Shown here: in pieces, positions 27,287 to 38,922 of the stretch
Position numbering within the stretch: position 1 is the first letter of the stretch
How the letters are laid out: each line of letters begins with the position of its first letter
Assembly: GCA_025531455.1 (NCBI GenBank)
Contig: JAMYHL010000097.1
Location: forward strand, 57,081 to 121,080
DNA length: 64,000 bases
Source of the DNA: Apiotrichum sp. Y4204
Lineage: Eukaryota > Basidiomycota > Tremellomycetes > Trichosporonales > Trichosporonaceae
Direction: 5' to 3'
Notes under the pieces: generated by a model
What the model was told of the DNA's origin: nothing
Seen by the model: only the letters and a program-made list of their open reading frames with translations
The model's database searches: none
Translations under genes and position numbers: made by a program

Positions 27287-28202
27287 GTATAAGTGTACAC
27301 GCTGCGCGCTGTGCACGTTCAGTTGGTTGAATGCATTGTGGCGATGAGCGTATAGCCTCTATTTGTCTTAGATATGGATATATGAGACCAAAGACAACCC
27401 CAACACAGCAAGTCTCTTGGCTACGCACAGATCTCGAAGCATGCATGTCTGCTCAACCTCCTGGCCTCCTGAAAGCTGAAGAATTGGAGAAGGTCGAGAA
27501 GGGGAACGGAACGTCCATCTACTTGGCGAGTTTAACAACGTCGGGATCACGTAGCATGATACCGTAATTGGTACATTTTGAGATGTGGCAGTAGCGCAGT
27601 AGGAATTTCAGATCGATCAGACGACTGCAGCAGTTGTTATAGGGAATTATAGGTGCATTAGGTGTCGGACTTCGATGTAAGCGCTTTTGAACCGCCGTAC
27701 TGCCAGGCCAACAGAAGCTCCGTGCACGCGTGCATCGATAATGGAACATCTTCTCCTATGTTTGATCTCCAGAATACACAAACATCAAGTCATGCAAGTC
27801 ACCTGTGTCACTTGGACAAGATTCTTTCATCGATTCTTTCGTCGCCGTGGGCAAACTCTTTCCTCCCAGGATCCCAGGATCCCAGCCAAAGTATGTGCGC
27901 TTCATTCAGCTGCCCAGCTCGATCAGCTCTGCCATGCTTCCACAAGCCTCATCAGATCCTAGGATCTCCGGTGCAGCCGGTGCCCAGTGCCCAAGTGCAT
28001 TAATCGCGCTAATCGAGCCTGTTGTGCATATGTGCATGTTTGTGCACCATGCACCGATGAGATCGTGGCGTGCGCTCCGCATGAATGACGTGTTACTCTG
28101 GTCATTTATACGGGTGCCACTCTCGGAAATAGCCATGTGGCACTTTCCGCTTCCTCGAGCTTCCTCGAGTCCTCTTTCGGCTTCCGCGCCCATTCGCTTC
28201 CG

Positions 28203-28208
28203 ACGCGT
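28203..28208. promoter_or_regulatory. MCB-like box ACGCGT upstream of SMC4
   Basis: Exact hexamer about 430 bp before the SMC4 start codon. It parallels the two boxes in front of SMC3; function is inferred, and single copies of the hexamer are common in this window. Confidence 0.25.
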
Positions 28209-28638
28209 CTGTCTTCTTTTTTTTTTCTTTTTTTTTTTGTCAGTCGGTTTTGTTTTTATTTGTTTGTGTCTTCCCTGATTAAGGAAACAGAGGGTAAAAA
28301 GAGAATGAGTTTAATAGCGGAATCAGATTCACCTACCCTTGCTTCTAATAGTAGGCTAGATGGTTAGATCAAATATAGTAATAGGTTATGATGGGGTGTT
28401 TGGGATGTAAACAATGATGGGTCCGAGAATGATTGGATCGATTGGACCGCCCAGATCGCCCCAGGGCCACACGAACAGCAAAAAGCAAAAGAAGATAAAC
28501 AACCCTCCTCTGTTTGGCTTGGATGGGTGGGTCTCGCAGCGCGCACAACAACAACAACAAACCTCCATCACGACATCGCTGACCACTTTGACTTCTTCCA
28601 CATCGCCCCTCAACAAACGACAGGCCCCAACCAGCACC

Positions 28639-28953
28639 ATGCCGCCAAGACGATCGACGCGCTCCGCCGCGCCAGCATCAAAGCCGGTATCCACTGCGTC
28701 CACCGCGTCCACTGCATCATCGTCCGTCGCACCCTCGCGCCGCCCCCGCTCGACACGCACCACACGTACGAGCCTTAGCGACGCCGAAGACGTCAAACCC
28801 GATGTTTCCAAGCTCGCGAAGAAGCCCTCCAAGACCAAGGCGAAAGCACCCACGCCGCCGCCGCCGGCATCACGCAGCAGGCGCGGACGTGTGCCCAAGG
28901 ACCCGACGCCCGAGCCCGAGTCCGAGGAGGAGGAAGAAGTCGATGACGAGGAA

Positions 28954-28987
<34 letters not shown>

Positions 28988-31900
28988 GGAGTGAAGACAG
29001 CGAGGACAGCGAGGAGGTCGAGGAGAGCGAGGGGAGCGACGATCCGAGGGCACGGAAACGGGCCAAGGTCACTGCCAAGAAGCGTGTCGTTATGTCTGAA
29101 TCTGAGTCGTCTCAGTCCGAGTCGGAGGAAGAAGCCCCTCCCGCTCCCGTGCGTAAAGCAGCAAAGGCTGTTAACAAGCGTGTTGCCGAGTCCACTTCTG
29201 AGGGAGAAGTATCCGCAAAGCCCACATCCAAGCGCCCCACCCCGCCCAACTCAAAGCGTCCGTCTCCCCGGAAGCGTGGTGATCCGCCTGTTTCGCGCAG
29301 CAAGGCCCCTACGTCAAAGGACAGAACCGTAACCCCTCCTGCTTCCAAGGCGAGGCCTGTGACTCCACCCGGGAAGACTGCTGCACCTGCTCGTCCGCAA
29401 GACTCAGACTCCGAGCCTGAGGATCTCTTGGCCGACATTCCTCGTACGCCTGGCAAGTTCCCCCCGACTCCAAGGCCTGGTGCAGGCGATGAAGACGAGA
29501 CGCGCGCCACTCAGGCCTCGTCGCCCGACGAAACCGTCGAGGGTCCTTCCGGTTCTCTTCTCCAACCGGGAGCGCCACTCCCACCAAAGACTCCAGGCCG
29601 GCCCCCGCACTCATCTATCGGTGCCCCGACCCCTGCCAAGAATCCGGCTGCCTCCAAACCCAAGCCTCGTCTCACGATTCACAAGCTTGTGCTTGTCAAC
29701 TTCAAGTCATACGCCGGTCGGCAGGAAATCGGACCCTTCCACAAATCGTTTTCCTCCATCGTCGGCCCCAATGGTTCCGGAAAGAGTAACACCATCGATG
29801 CTCTTCTCTTCGTGTTTGGATACCGTGCCTCCAAGATGCGTCAAGGGAAGCTCTCCGAGCTCATCCACAACTCCGCGGGCCACGAGGGCATCGAAAACTG
29901 CTCGGTGGAAGTCTGGTTCAGAGAGATTGTAGACTTGGTGAGTGGAATGGTACCAAGCAAATAGACTGACATCCAGCCTGGAGTGGACGACTTCCTCCTT
30001 GTGCCCAACTCGGAGCTTGTTGTGACTCGTACTGCTTTCCGCAACAACACGTCCCGGTACACCATCAACGACCGCTCATCGTCCTTCACAGAGGTAACAA
30101 CTCTTCTCAAGGGCAAGGGTATCGATCTCGACCACAACCGTTTCCTCATTCTCCAGGGTGAGGTCGAGTCTATCGCGCTCATGAAGGCGAAGGCCCAAAA
30201 TGAGCACGAGGACGGCCTCTTGGAGTATCTCGAGGATATTATCGGAACAACAAAGTACAAGGCGCCCATTGAGGAGGCATCACTGGAAGTTGAAAAGCTC
30301 AACGAGGACCGCAGCGAGAAGATGAATCGTCTGCGCGTCGTCGAGCGTGAGAAGGCATCCCTTGAGGACAAGAAGCGCGAGGCCGAGTCCTTCCTCCGCG
30401 ACACCAATGAGCTTACCCGAAAGAAGTCGCTTCTCTGGCAACACCACATGTACACTCTGAGCAACCACATCGAGATGACCACGAAATCCATCGAAAGTCT
30501 CAATGCTCAGCTCACCGATGAGCAGGAGCGTAATGCTCACCAGATTGCTCAAATCGAGAGCCTCCAGAAGGACTACGAGTCGAAGCTTGCGACGTATGAG
30601 GTGGGTTCTAGGTTTTTTTTTCCGGGCGGTTCGCTGACTTGACTAGGAAGTCAAGCGAATGTGCGAGGCACTCATCAAGCAAGCGAAAAACTATGAAAAA
30701 GACGAGGTCGGTCTGCAAGAGAAGAAGAAGCATCTTGTTGGGCAGCAGAAGAAGCTTAAGAAGTCAATTGCAGACGACGGTCACATAAAGTCCGAAGCTA
30801 TCGCGACTGCCGAGAACCTGGCCGACGCTCTCGAGCTGAACCGCAAAAAGGTCACTGAGCTTGAGAGCAGGCTCGAGTCTGAGGCAGCCGAGATGGAAGT
30901 GGTCCGCGACAGTCTGAAGGGTGAGTTGTATGTCATGATTATTGCTGACCATCAGACAAGACGGATGAGTTTACCACCCAGATTGAGGTCAAGCAGCGTG
31001 AGCTGGAGCCCTGGACTGCCAAAATCAGCGACAAGCAGTCGGCCATCGACGTTGCTCAGTCTGAACGCGACCTCCTTGCACAGAAGGCCACGTCCGGACA
31101 GGAGGCCCTCGACGAGGCGGAGGAAGCACTTCAAGCGGTCCGCGATGCCGATCAGTCGTCGCAGGAAAACTACCAGGCCCTTAAGAAAGAGCACGCCAAG
31201 GCGAAGAAGGAATTGGCGGAGACTGAAGCCAAGCTGCAGACCACTGAAGTCCGTTCGCAGGAGTTGCGCACCAAGCTGTCCAATGCCCGCCAGAAGACCG
31301 ACGAGGCTAAGGCTTCCCTCGCCGCCGACAAGTCGGAGAACGCTGTCCTTGCCAGCCTGAACAAGCTCAAGGCCCAAGGACGCATCAAAGGCTTCCACGG
31401 TCGTCTCGGTGATCTCGGCGTCATTGACGACAAGTACGATGTAGCTGTGACCACAGCTTGTGGCGCACTGAATAACCTTGTTGTGGACACGGTCGAGCAA
31501 GGCCAAGCTTGCATCGAACATCTACGCAAGGGCAATGTCGGTCGAGCATCGTTCATGGTTCTCGAGAAGCTTCCTCCACGGGACCTCAACCCGATTCAAA
31601 CCCCCGAGGGCGTTCCCCGCCTCTTCGACCTGATCAAGCCCAAGGACCCGCGCTTTGCGCCTGCGTTTTACAAGGGCCTGCGCGACACGCTTGTTGCCCA
31701 GGACCTCCAGCAGGCGCAGCGTATCGGATACGGCAAGAAGCGGTGGCGTGTGGTCACACTGGCTGGCCAGCTCATCGACCCCTCTGGTACCATGAGCGGT
31801 GGTGGCGCCCGCGTCGCACGTGGTGGTATGAGCTCCAAGTTCAAGGCCGACAAAGTCGCCCCCGAAGTTGTCGCCCGTTACGAACAGGAGGTTACGGCCA

Positions 31901-33778
31901 TACAAGAGGAGTTCACCGAGTTCCAGAACGACCGCCGTGCCATTGAGCAGCGTATCGCCCATCTACGCAAGCGGATCCCCGACATTGAGATGGAGATGGA
32001 AAAGATTGAGCTCGATGTTCAGACTGCCACGAAGCGCATCGCCGAATCCGAGAAGCGAATCGCGGAGCTGCGGTCACAGTGCAAGCCCGATGCTGGGGAC
32101 GAGAAGCGCATCAAGACACTTGACAAGGAGATTGCCGCTCTTACCAAGGAGGTCACCACGCTGCGCGAGAAGGCCAGCGTTATCAGCAACCAAATCAAGG
32201 AGCTTCAGAACAAGATTCTTGACATCGGTGGCGTTAAGCTTCGTGCCGTGCAATCGCGCTACACAACTACTCAAGGTCTTCTCAACCTTGCTAGCGAGGC
32301 GATCACGAGGGACGAGGTCGGACAGGCCAAGGCGATGCGCGACTCCGAGAAGGCCGAAAAGGCGATTGCCAACAATACGATCAAACTCGAGGAGGTCAAC
32401 AACGAGCTGGGCGAGATTGAGGCCGACCTCCAGGCTGCTGCCACCAAGGTTGCCGAGATTCGCGAGCAGGTCGAGAACGCTCAGGACTCGACCACCGAAG
32501 TCCAGGAGGGACTGGCGCAAGCCAAGGCGGAGCTGGACGAGGCATCCACCGAAGTGAACGCCTTCCGCAAACTCGAGATGGACATCAAGCAGAAGATCGA
32601 GGACAATACACGTATACAGAAGGACAGCAAAGACAAGCACCGCCATTGGTCCAAGCGTCATGACGAGCTCGAGCTTGCCTACATTGAGTGAGTACATGAT
32701 GACGTGTCTGAGAATTGTTGCTAATGGACAGCGAGGACGATGAGGACGAAGAAGACGAGAACAAGGCTGGGGCCGAGTGCGATGCGCAAGAGCCCAAGGC
32801 TGCCGATGGCGAGGAGGGCATGGATGAGGATGAGGACGCGGACGCGGACGAGGGCGAGGAAAGCGATACCGACCGCCCGCCCAAGGCCAAGCGTTCCAAA
32901 CCTGATTCCCTCGAGCTTCCGGAGTACAGCCCCGACGAACTGCGCTCGGTTGACAAGGACATGCTCACCGGCGAGATCACTGCTCTTGAGGAGGAGATCT
33001 CCAAGGCCAAGCCGAACCTCAATGTCCTCCACGAGTACCGCCGTCGTGAGGCCGAGTTCCTTGACCGTGCACGCGACCTCGAGACTGTCACAAGTCAGCG
33101 AGATGAAGCCAAGCAGCGGTACGACGACCTGCGTAAAGTGCGCCTCGACGAGTTTATGGCAGGCTTCAATGCCATCAGTGCTAAGCTCAAGGAGATGTAC
33201 CAGGTGGGTCATCTTGTGTTTTCGGTGCGGTGATCTTATCTAACACACAGATGATCACTATGGGTGGCAATGCTGAGATTGAACTCGTTGACACGATGGA
33301 TCCGTTCTCCGAGGGTGTCGTGCTGTCCATCATGCCGCCCAAGAAGAGCTGGCGCCCCATTGCCAACTTGTCCGGTGGTGAAAAGACACTCGCCTCGCTT
33401 GCGCTTGTCTTCGCGCTTCACGTCTTCAAGCCCACTCCGCTCTACTTCATGGACGAGATTGACGCTGCGCTAGACTTCAAGAACGTCTCCATTGTCGCCA
33501 ACTACATTCAGTCGAAGACGCAGGCAGCACAGTTCATCGTCATTTCGCTGCGTAACGACATGTTCGAGCTGGCACACCGCCTCGTCGGAATTTACAAGAC
33601 GTCCAACTGCACCAAGAGCGTCGCGATCGATAACAAGGACCTACGGACGCAGGCATTGCGTCGAGCGCCACCTGCAACTCCCGCACCGAAACAGTTATCT
33701 CAGGGCATGGCGGGGGCAACACTACAGCCGCCGCCGGCCACACCAGGGACGGTGCGGTCTGCGCGGGTTGTAGTGTAG
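28639..33778 (+). CDS. SMC4: Condensin subunit SMC4
   Basis: ATPase of the condensin complex, partner of SMC2, compacting mitotic chromosomes. About 1,640 residues, long for SMC4 because of an N-terminal tail of about 345 residues before the head. The start ATG at 28639 ([12 protein letters not shown]) follows an A at -3; an in-frame upstream ATG at 28414 is less likely. The tail is basic/acidic, disordered and rich in Thr-Pro and Ser-Pro ([65 protein letters not shown]). The head reads [16 protein letters not shown] with Walker A GPNGSGKS, then [15 protein letters not shown], which is SMC4-specific. The hinge is near 31380-31800 ([17 protein letters not shown]). The C-head has [18 protein letters not shown] and Walker [18 protein letters not shown]. 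An acidic insert of about 60 residues (32731-32930) interrupts the late coiled coil. Five small introns. Confidence 0.96.
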
Positions 33779-33970
33779 AGCTTGCCACCGGACAGGCCAC
33801 ATATCATGTCTTCAACCGTTTCGGACTACTGGGTTCCTCATCTTGCTGTTGTACCGCTATTAGATACCCAATACGTAATGCAGAGCTGTGATACGAAATC
33901 TACTATTGATCTAGACTGCCCAGTGGCTCCTGCCACACCTCGTTTTTGGTTGTTTTGTGTTTCTTTGGGT

Positions 33971-35610
33971 TCACTTCTGGGTGACCCATTCCTGTGGTTT
34001 CTTGAGGACGCGAAGGAGCTCCTCCTCGCGTGTTCCGGAGCCTTCTGCGCCAGTCGGGCACATGTACTCCCAACGAGCGACCTCGGGAAGGGACATGAGG
34101 ATAGACTCGACTCGGGCACCGGGGATGTTGAGACCGAACTTTGTTCCACGGTCGTAGAGGAGGTTGAACTCGACGTAGCGTCCTCGGCGGATGAGCTGCC
34201 ATTTGCGCTCCTCCTCGGTGTATGGGATGGCCAGACGCTTCTTCACGATGGGGATGTATGCTGGGAGGAAGGCTGAGGAGGCCTCCTTGATGAAGCTGAA
34301 GATCTCCTCCGGCGACGGGTTGCGCTCCTTGTGGATGGCCGATGTGCTCGTCAGGTCGTCAAAGAAGATGCCGCCGACGCCGCGTGTCTCGCCACGATGC
34401 GGAAGGAAGAAGTACTGGTCGCACCACTTCTTGTACTCGGGGTAGTAGTCCGGGTTGTGCTTGTCGCACGCCGTCTTCAGGGTGTCGTGGAAGTGCGACG
34501 CGTCCTCGGGATAGAGGTAGTTGGGGGTCAGGTCGGTGCCGCCGCCGAACCACCACGCAATGGGGTTGCCCTCTTTGTCACTCAGCTCGAAGTAGCGGTA
34601 GTTGAGATGGACGGTGGGAATGTGCGGGGAGCGGGGGTGAATGACAATGCTCAACCCAGTCGCAAAGTAAGGGAGGGGTTCGTCCGAGACCTTGATGGAC
34701 TCGTGGTCTGCGCGCATCTGCATCTGCGCACCCTTTGAAAGCTTGCCCTCGACGATGGACACGTTAACACCGGCCTTCTCGAACACCCGTCCCCCCTGGA
34801 GCACACAGCTCGACCCCTCACCACCACTTGGACGAATCCAGTGGTCACGTAGGAACGTCTGGGCGTTGTGCTCTCCGTCGGGGGGCGCTGCTGCCTCCAG
34901 GCCCTCCAGCGTAGTGACAATGTGGTCCTGCAGCTGGCTCACCCACGTAGCCATGCGAATGTGCATGGGGTTCTGCAGTTGTCAGCATTCAAGTGCGTAA
35001 CAATCACGAAAGGAACGGAAGACGCACGGAGCATCAAACCGAAGCCCAAGGACACATGCGCCAGGCGAGCGTTGGCTGAAGCCGAAGCCGCCGCGGGTAT
35101 GGCGTCGAGACACACCTTGGGGTCGTCCTTTTCAATTGCCTGAACAGGCGCCCAGGTCTCGCCATATGTCTCAATTACGTCAACGTTGGGGACACCATCG
35201 AGCTTGGCCTTCCCGTCGGGGCGAGTGAAGAAGCCACCTGCCATGGCACCGACGAAACCAACCACAGCACCGCCGGCAGCGAGACCGAGGAGGCTGATGG
35301 GCTTCGGGGCCTGACCAGAGGGGCCGGTTGAGTATGCGCGAGCTGGTGTGAGTGCAGATCCTCGCGACACATGTCGGTGAGTTAGGATGAAGATGAGGGC
35401 TAGAGCTAACAGTGCCAAATTGGACGAGGACAACTAGCAGAGGCACCTTCCGCAGTGTCCCCGTTCAATCACTTCCGGCTATGCGATGACGCCCAGCTGC
35501 GCTCCTCGACATCACCACCATCTAGCCAACTCACCTGCAGGGATACGGCGGTTGCACTTGACGGCATTGGCCGCGGGGCGGCAACAGCGCAGCGATTGGC
35601 GGAGTGACAT
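33971..35610 (-). CDS. HEM13: Coproporphyrinogen III oxidase, oxygen-dependent
   Basis: Heme pathway enzyme converting coproporphyrinogen III to protoporphyrinogen IX with oxygen. Predicted 434 residues in three exons: 35610-35535, 35342-35116, 34972-33971. The catalytic part is textbook: GGEGSSCVLQGGRVFEKAGV, VHLNYRYFEL, WWFGGGTDLTPNYLYPEDA, HDTLKTACDKHNPDYYPEYK, HRGETRGVGGIFFDDL, LLYDRGTKFGLN. The N-terminus looks mitochondrial: MSLRQSLRCCRPAANAVKCN is Arg-rich and acid-free and RAYSTG resembles a fungal processing site. A Gly-rich hydrophobic segment (about residues 42-64) could anchor it to the inner membrane, unlike cytosolic S. cerevisiae Hem13. I place intron 2 at 34973-35115 because only an AAG-GTGTGT donor keeps frame with NPMHIRMATW; other donors near 35010-35030 do not. 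Diverges from COQ8. Confidence 0.95.
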
Positions 35611-36407
35611 GGTGCGTGTTGGTGTTCAAGAGAACGTGAAGTTGGGTCAGATGGACTGTGATTGTTGCTGCAATGTGTGGGAAACGATTGGGCTAGCAGA
35701 CACGAGTGCCGACGACCTTCACAGACTATATACTCGCTGCGACGTAGTGTGCGCGCACTGTACAGTACGTCACGAGGTCTCGACTAGATCTGTGGGTGAA
35801 CCCGGGAATCGGACGCGCTCGCACAGATGCTGGAGACAATAGAAAGCAAAGCCAGGCAGCCCTTGGGTCTCCTGGTCTCACTCTCCGTGTTGGTGGTCCT
35901 CGCTGTATTGTTCCTCGCGGGGGGATATGCGAGGTCGACCGCGAGTGGGATGGGAGGAGAGGGCGATTCGGAGAGAACAATAGGAACAAACTGTCGTCTG
36001 ACCCGACCATGACCACATGTTTTGCCTTGCCAGAGCGCAGAGCTGGGCGTTCAGTGCACGCGCCACATTCGGAAGGCTCCACCATGATCCATCCCACCCT
36101 AGCCACCCTGCTCCAGCCAATTCAGCTCCACCACCTCCCCCCGCCCGGCACAGCTGGCAGGACCCAAAAAAAGAAAACGTCACCTGTGCCAGGTTAGCCC
36201 ACAGCCAGAGACCACAGGCAGGCCAGCCAGCCACAGCAGAGCTTATTGTTCACCTCCATTCGCCGGTCTTATCCGAATCAAATCACCCTTACTACAACTG
36301 TGCCAATAATACAGTACAGAGCAATGAGATTAGTCCGACCGCCGATCTCCCATTACGAATTTAGACTCCGTTACTAATCTCACACCTTTGCTCGTTCTGA
36401 CCATCAC

Positions 36408-36413
36408 CACGTG
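36408..36413. promoter_or_regulatory. CACGTG E-box (CDEI-like GTCACGTG on minus strand)
   Basis: Palindromic E-box about 295 bp before the COQ8 start. With flanks the minus strand reads GTCACGTG, a perfect fit to the Cbf1/CDEI consensus RTCACRTG. Binding factor is inferred. Confidence 0.4.
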
Positions 36414-36427
36414 ACCGAGTCGAGAGG

Positions 36428-36433
36428 CACGTG
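36428..36433. promoter_or_regulatory. Second CACGTG E-box
   Basis: Second palindromic E-box, 20 bp (two helical turns) from the first, so both would face the same side of the helix. About 275 bp before COQ8. Confidence 0.4.
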
Positions 36434-36705
36434 CCCCGGCGCCAAAGACAAATGATGCAAGTAGTGATCAGCGTATCGGCGCAAAGCGCAAAGCAAAGCA
36501 GCTCGCTTCACATCTCCGACAATCTTGGGCGCGTTTCGGCCCGGGATATTGATTCACAAGAGTTATCGCTCACGAGGTACTCACTCCAACTAGACCACAA
36601 AACGACAACGATAAGGAAACTCGCCAGGGGTCTTGGATATCCGCTGAGAAACGAAAAGCCGGGGACGACGCAACAGCCAGAACAGCAGCCAGCACAACAC
36701 GCCCG

Positions 36706-38922
36706 ATGACGAGCATCGCAGCGGCGGTACGCGTTTTCGCGCGCGCGGCCGCGATTCAGGCCGAGGAGGCGGCCCGCGTCGCTGGTCCTGTGGCTGTCGC
36801 ACGGGCGCAGCGGGCCGCAGAGGAACGGCACGAGAAGGAAAGGGAGGCGGAACAGGCCGAGGTCCAGTTTGAGAGTCCCGAGCCGCTGCACCACCCGGCA
36901 CCGTGGCCGACGGCGCCTGCGCCAGCACCCGTATTGGACCGTCCGCCGTTGCCGCCTCACGCGCCGCCAACGCCGCCGCCGCCTGTTCCGCATGCGGAAC
37001 TGCAGCCGCCGGTATTCAAGGTCGCCAAGGTGGTCAAGGTTGTGCCGAAGCCGCTAGAGGTGGAATCGTATGAGGCGGAAGTAGTGAGCAGCTCGTCTAC
37101 AGGTAAGGCAACACCGGCGTCTGTGACGGTACCACCAGCCTCGCCCGTTGTCGAGCAAGTCGTGGAGCCTGTGGCCAAGACAGCACCGGCGTCTGCAACA
37201 GTCCCCCGAGCTACACCCGTTGTCGAACAGGTCGTGGAGCCGCTTGTGGTCGACAGGGACGCATTGCTCGTCAAAGGAGAGCCCACGCCGACTCCGGAGG
37301 CTGTAGCCGCGGCCGAGGACGTCGGTCTGCTTCAGCGCGCAGAAGATGCGGCTTCCAAACTTCCCCAGATCGACACCGATCCTGACGAGGCGCCGGTGAT
37401 GCTGCGTGCAAGCACCGTGCCGTCTACTCGTCTCGGGCGGCTGTTCCATTATGGCTGTGAGTTACACATAAATAGAGTACCACTCTCGAGAGCTTGCCTT
37501 CGGTCGCATTAGCCAAGCTTTCTGCTGACGCCAGCGCTTGCTGCATCTCTCGGTATTGGCGCTGCGACGGAGACCATCCGCCGCACAGCGGGAGGCGGCG
37601 GAGAAGGAAGCGTGTTCATGTCTGATGCAAACGTGCGCCGCCTCGTGGCGACACTGGGACGGATGCGTGGTGCGGCACTCAAACTCGGACAGTTCATGTC
37701 TATCCAAGGTGAGCTTAGTTCATGCGAACAGTCTAACATTCAGACAACTCAATCCTTCCTCCCGAGCTCGAACGCGTGTTGCAGCAGGTGCAGGCACATG
37801 CCAACTATATGCCGGACTGGCAGATGGAGAAGGTGATGGTGACAGAGTTGGGTAAGGACTGGAAGACGCTGTTTGGCGCGTTTGATCGGATTCCGGTCGC
37901 GTCGGCGTCGATTGGCCAGGTCCACCGCGCAACACTGCCCGATGGCACACCTGCCGCAGTAAAGGTCCAGTTCCCAGGTGTTGCGGGCTCTATCAATTCC
38001 GACCTCGCCAATCTCTCCATTCTGCTGCGTGGATCTGCGGTCCTCCCCAAAGGCCTTTATCTCCAAAACACGATTGCTGTGATGCGTCGTGAGCTAGAGG
38101 ACGAATGCGACTACATCCGCGAGGGTGCGGCAGGGAAGCGTTTCTACAATCTTCTTAAGGACGACCCCGTGTTCCAGGTTCCGCGAGTGATCGACGAGGC
38201 GACAACTGGCAAGGTCCTCACCACTGAGTGGATGTCAGGCCGCCCTCTGTCGCGGATGCGCGGGATGGACCAGGAGACGCGCGACCGGATCGGCACGAAC
38301 ATGATGCGTCTCTGTCTCCGCGAGCTCTTCGAGTTCCGATTCATGCAGACTGACCCGAACTGGGCAAACTTCCTGTACGACAGCAGCACCGGCAAGATCC
38401 AGCTCATCGACTTCGGGGCGTCGCGTGCGTACACCAAGGAATTCATGGACGGCTGGTACCGTCTACTTGACGCCGCTCTCCGCGGCGACCGCGCAGCGAT
38501 GAAATCCGAATCTGAGAGCCTCGGATATCTCACTGGCGAGGAGGAGGAGGTCATGCTCAACGCTCACATCACGTCCATGGTTTCTCTTGCCAGTAAGTGA
38601 TCTCTCATCTGTCTTCTGCTATCGCATTCTAACGTCAGAACCGTTCCGGTACGAGGGCAAGTTCCCCTTTGCCGGGCAGACGGTCACGGACGAGGTGCGC
38701 GAGCTCATCCCGGTCATGTTGCAGCACCGTCTGACACCACCTCCGGCGCCGACGTACTCGCTCAACCGCAAGTTGAGTGGCGCGTTCCTCATGTGCGCGC
38801 GCCTCGGTGCCAACGTAGACTGCAAAGCACTGTGGGAGGAAGTCGTAGGCGGATACGTCGAGGGCCCGGTTGCGGGTGAGGAGGAGGCCCAGCGCCTACT
38901 GATGGAGGAGGCCCGGGCGTGA
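36706..38922 (+). CDS. COQ8: COQ8/ADCK-type atypical kinase (coenzyme Q biosynthesis)
   Basis: ABC1/UbiB family ATPase of the mitochondrial inner membrane that maintains the coenzyme Q synthesis complex. Predicted 685 residues in four exons: 36706-37456, 37535-37708, 37744-38592, 38639-38922. The diagnostic KxGQ motif is at residues 300-303 (RGAALKLGQFMS). It is followed by LPPELERVLQQVQ, the Ala-rich-type loop VASASIGQVHRA, catalytic AAVKVQFPG, EDECDYIREGAAGKRF, PRVIDEATTGKVLTTEWMSG, DPNWANFLYD and LIDFGASRAY (DFG). The first ~250 residues are a low-complexity Ala/Pro/Val-rich tail starting MTSIAAAVRVFARAAA, which may act as presequence; it includes two copies of a 24-residue repeat. Exon 1 ends at LFHYG, before the conserved SLAASLGIGAATE. 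Diverges from HEM13. Confidence 0.95.
37111..37254 (+). repeat. 72-bp tandem duplication inside COQ8
   Basis: Two diverged in-frame copies with a 72-nt period, coding for PASVTVPPASPVVEQVVEP and PASATVPRATPVVEQVVEP in the low-complexity N-terminal tail. Confidence 0.8.

Larger units (their letters stand above)
26303..28638. promoter_or_regulatory. Divergent 2.3-kb intergenic region between KAP104 and SMC4
   Basis: No supported gene. It holds several short repeats (26921-26947, 26985-27007, 27152-27182, 27255-27286), an ACGCGT box at 28203-28208 about 430 bp before SMC4, and a T-rich tract at 28219-28260. Promoters of both flanking genes must lie here. Open frames in it have random-looking composition. 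Confidence 0.4.
35611..36705. promoter_or_regulatory. Divergent promoter region of HEM13 and COQ8
   Basis: 1.1 kb between start codons of two mitochondrial-enzyme genes. It contains two CACGTG E-boxes 20 bp apart (36408-36413, 36428-36433). A 61-codon open frame at 35827-36012 with one hydrophobic stretch is noted but not called as a gene. Confidence 0.5.

Noticed and set aside
28414..28638. Upstream in-frame ATG for SMC4 ([13 protein letters not shown] start)
   Set aside because: The added 75 residues look like translated leader, and the ATG at 28639 has the better context (CACCATGCC) and a typical basic Ser/Arg start.
35010..35035. GTGCGT donor giving a 55-nt intron 2 in HEM13
   Set aside because: It is in phase 1, while the only acceptor joins in phase 0, so it would frameshift the catalytic domain.
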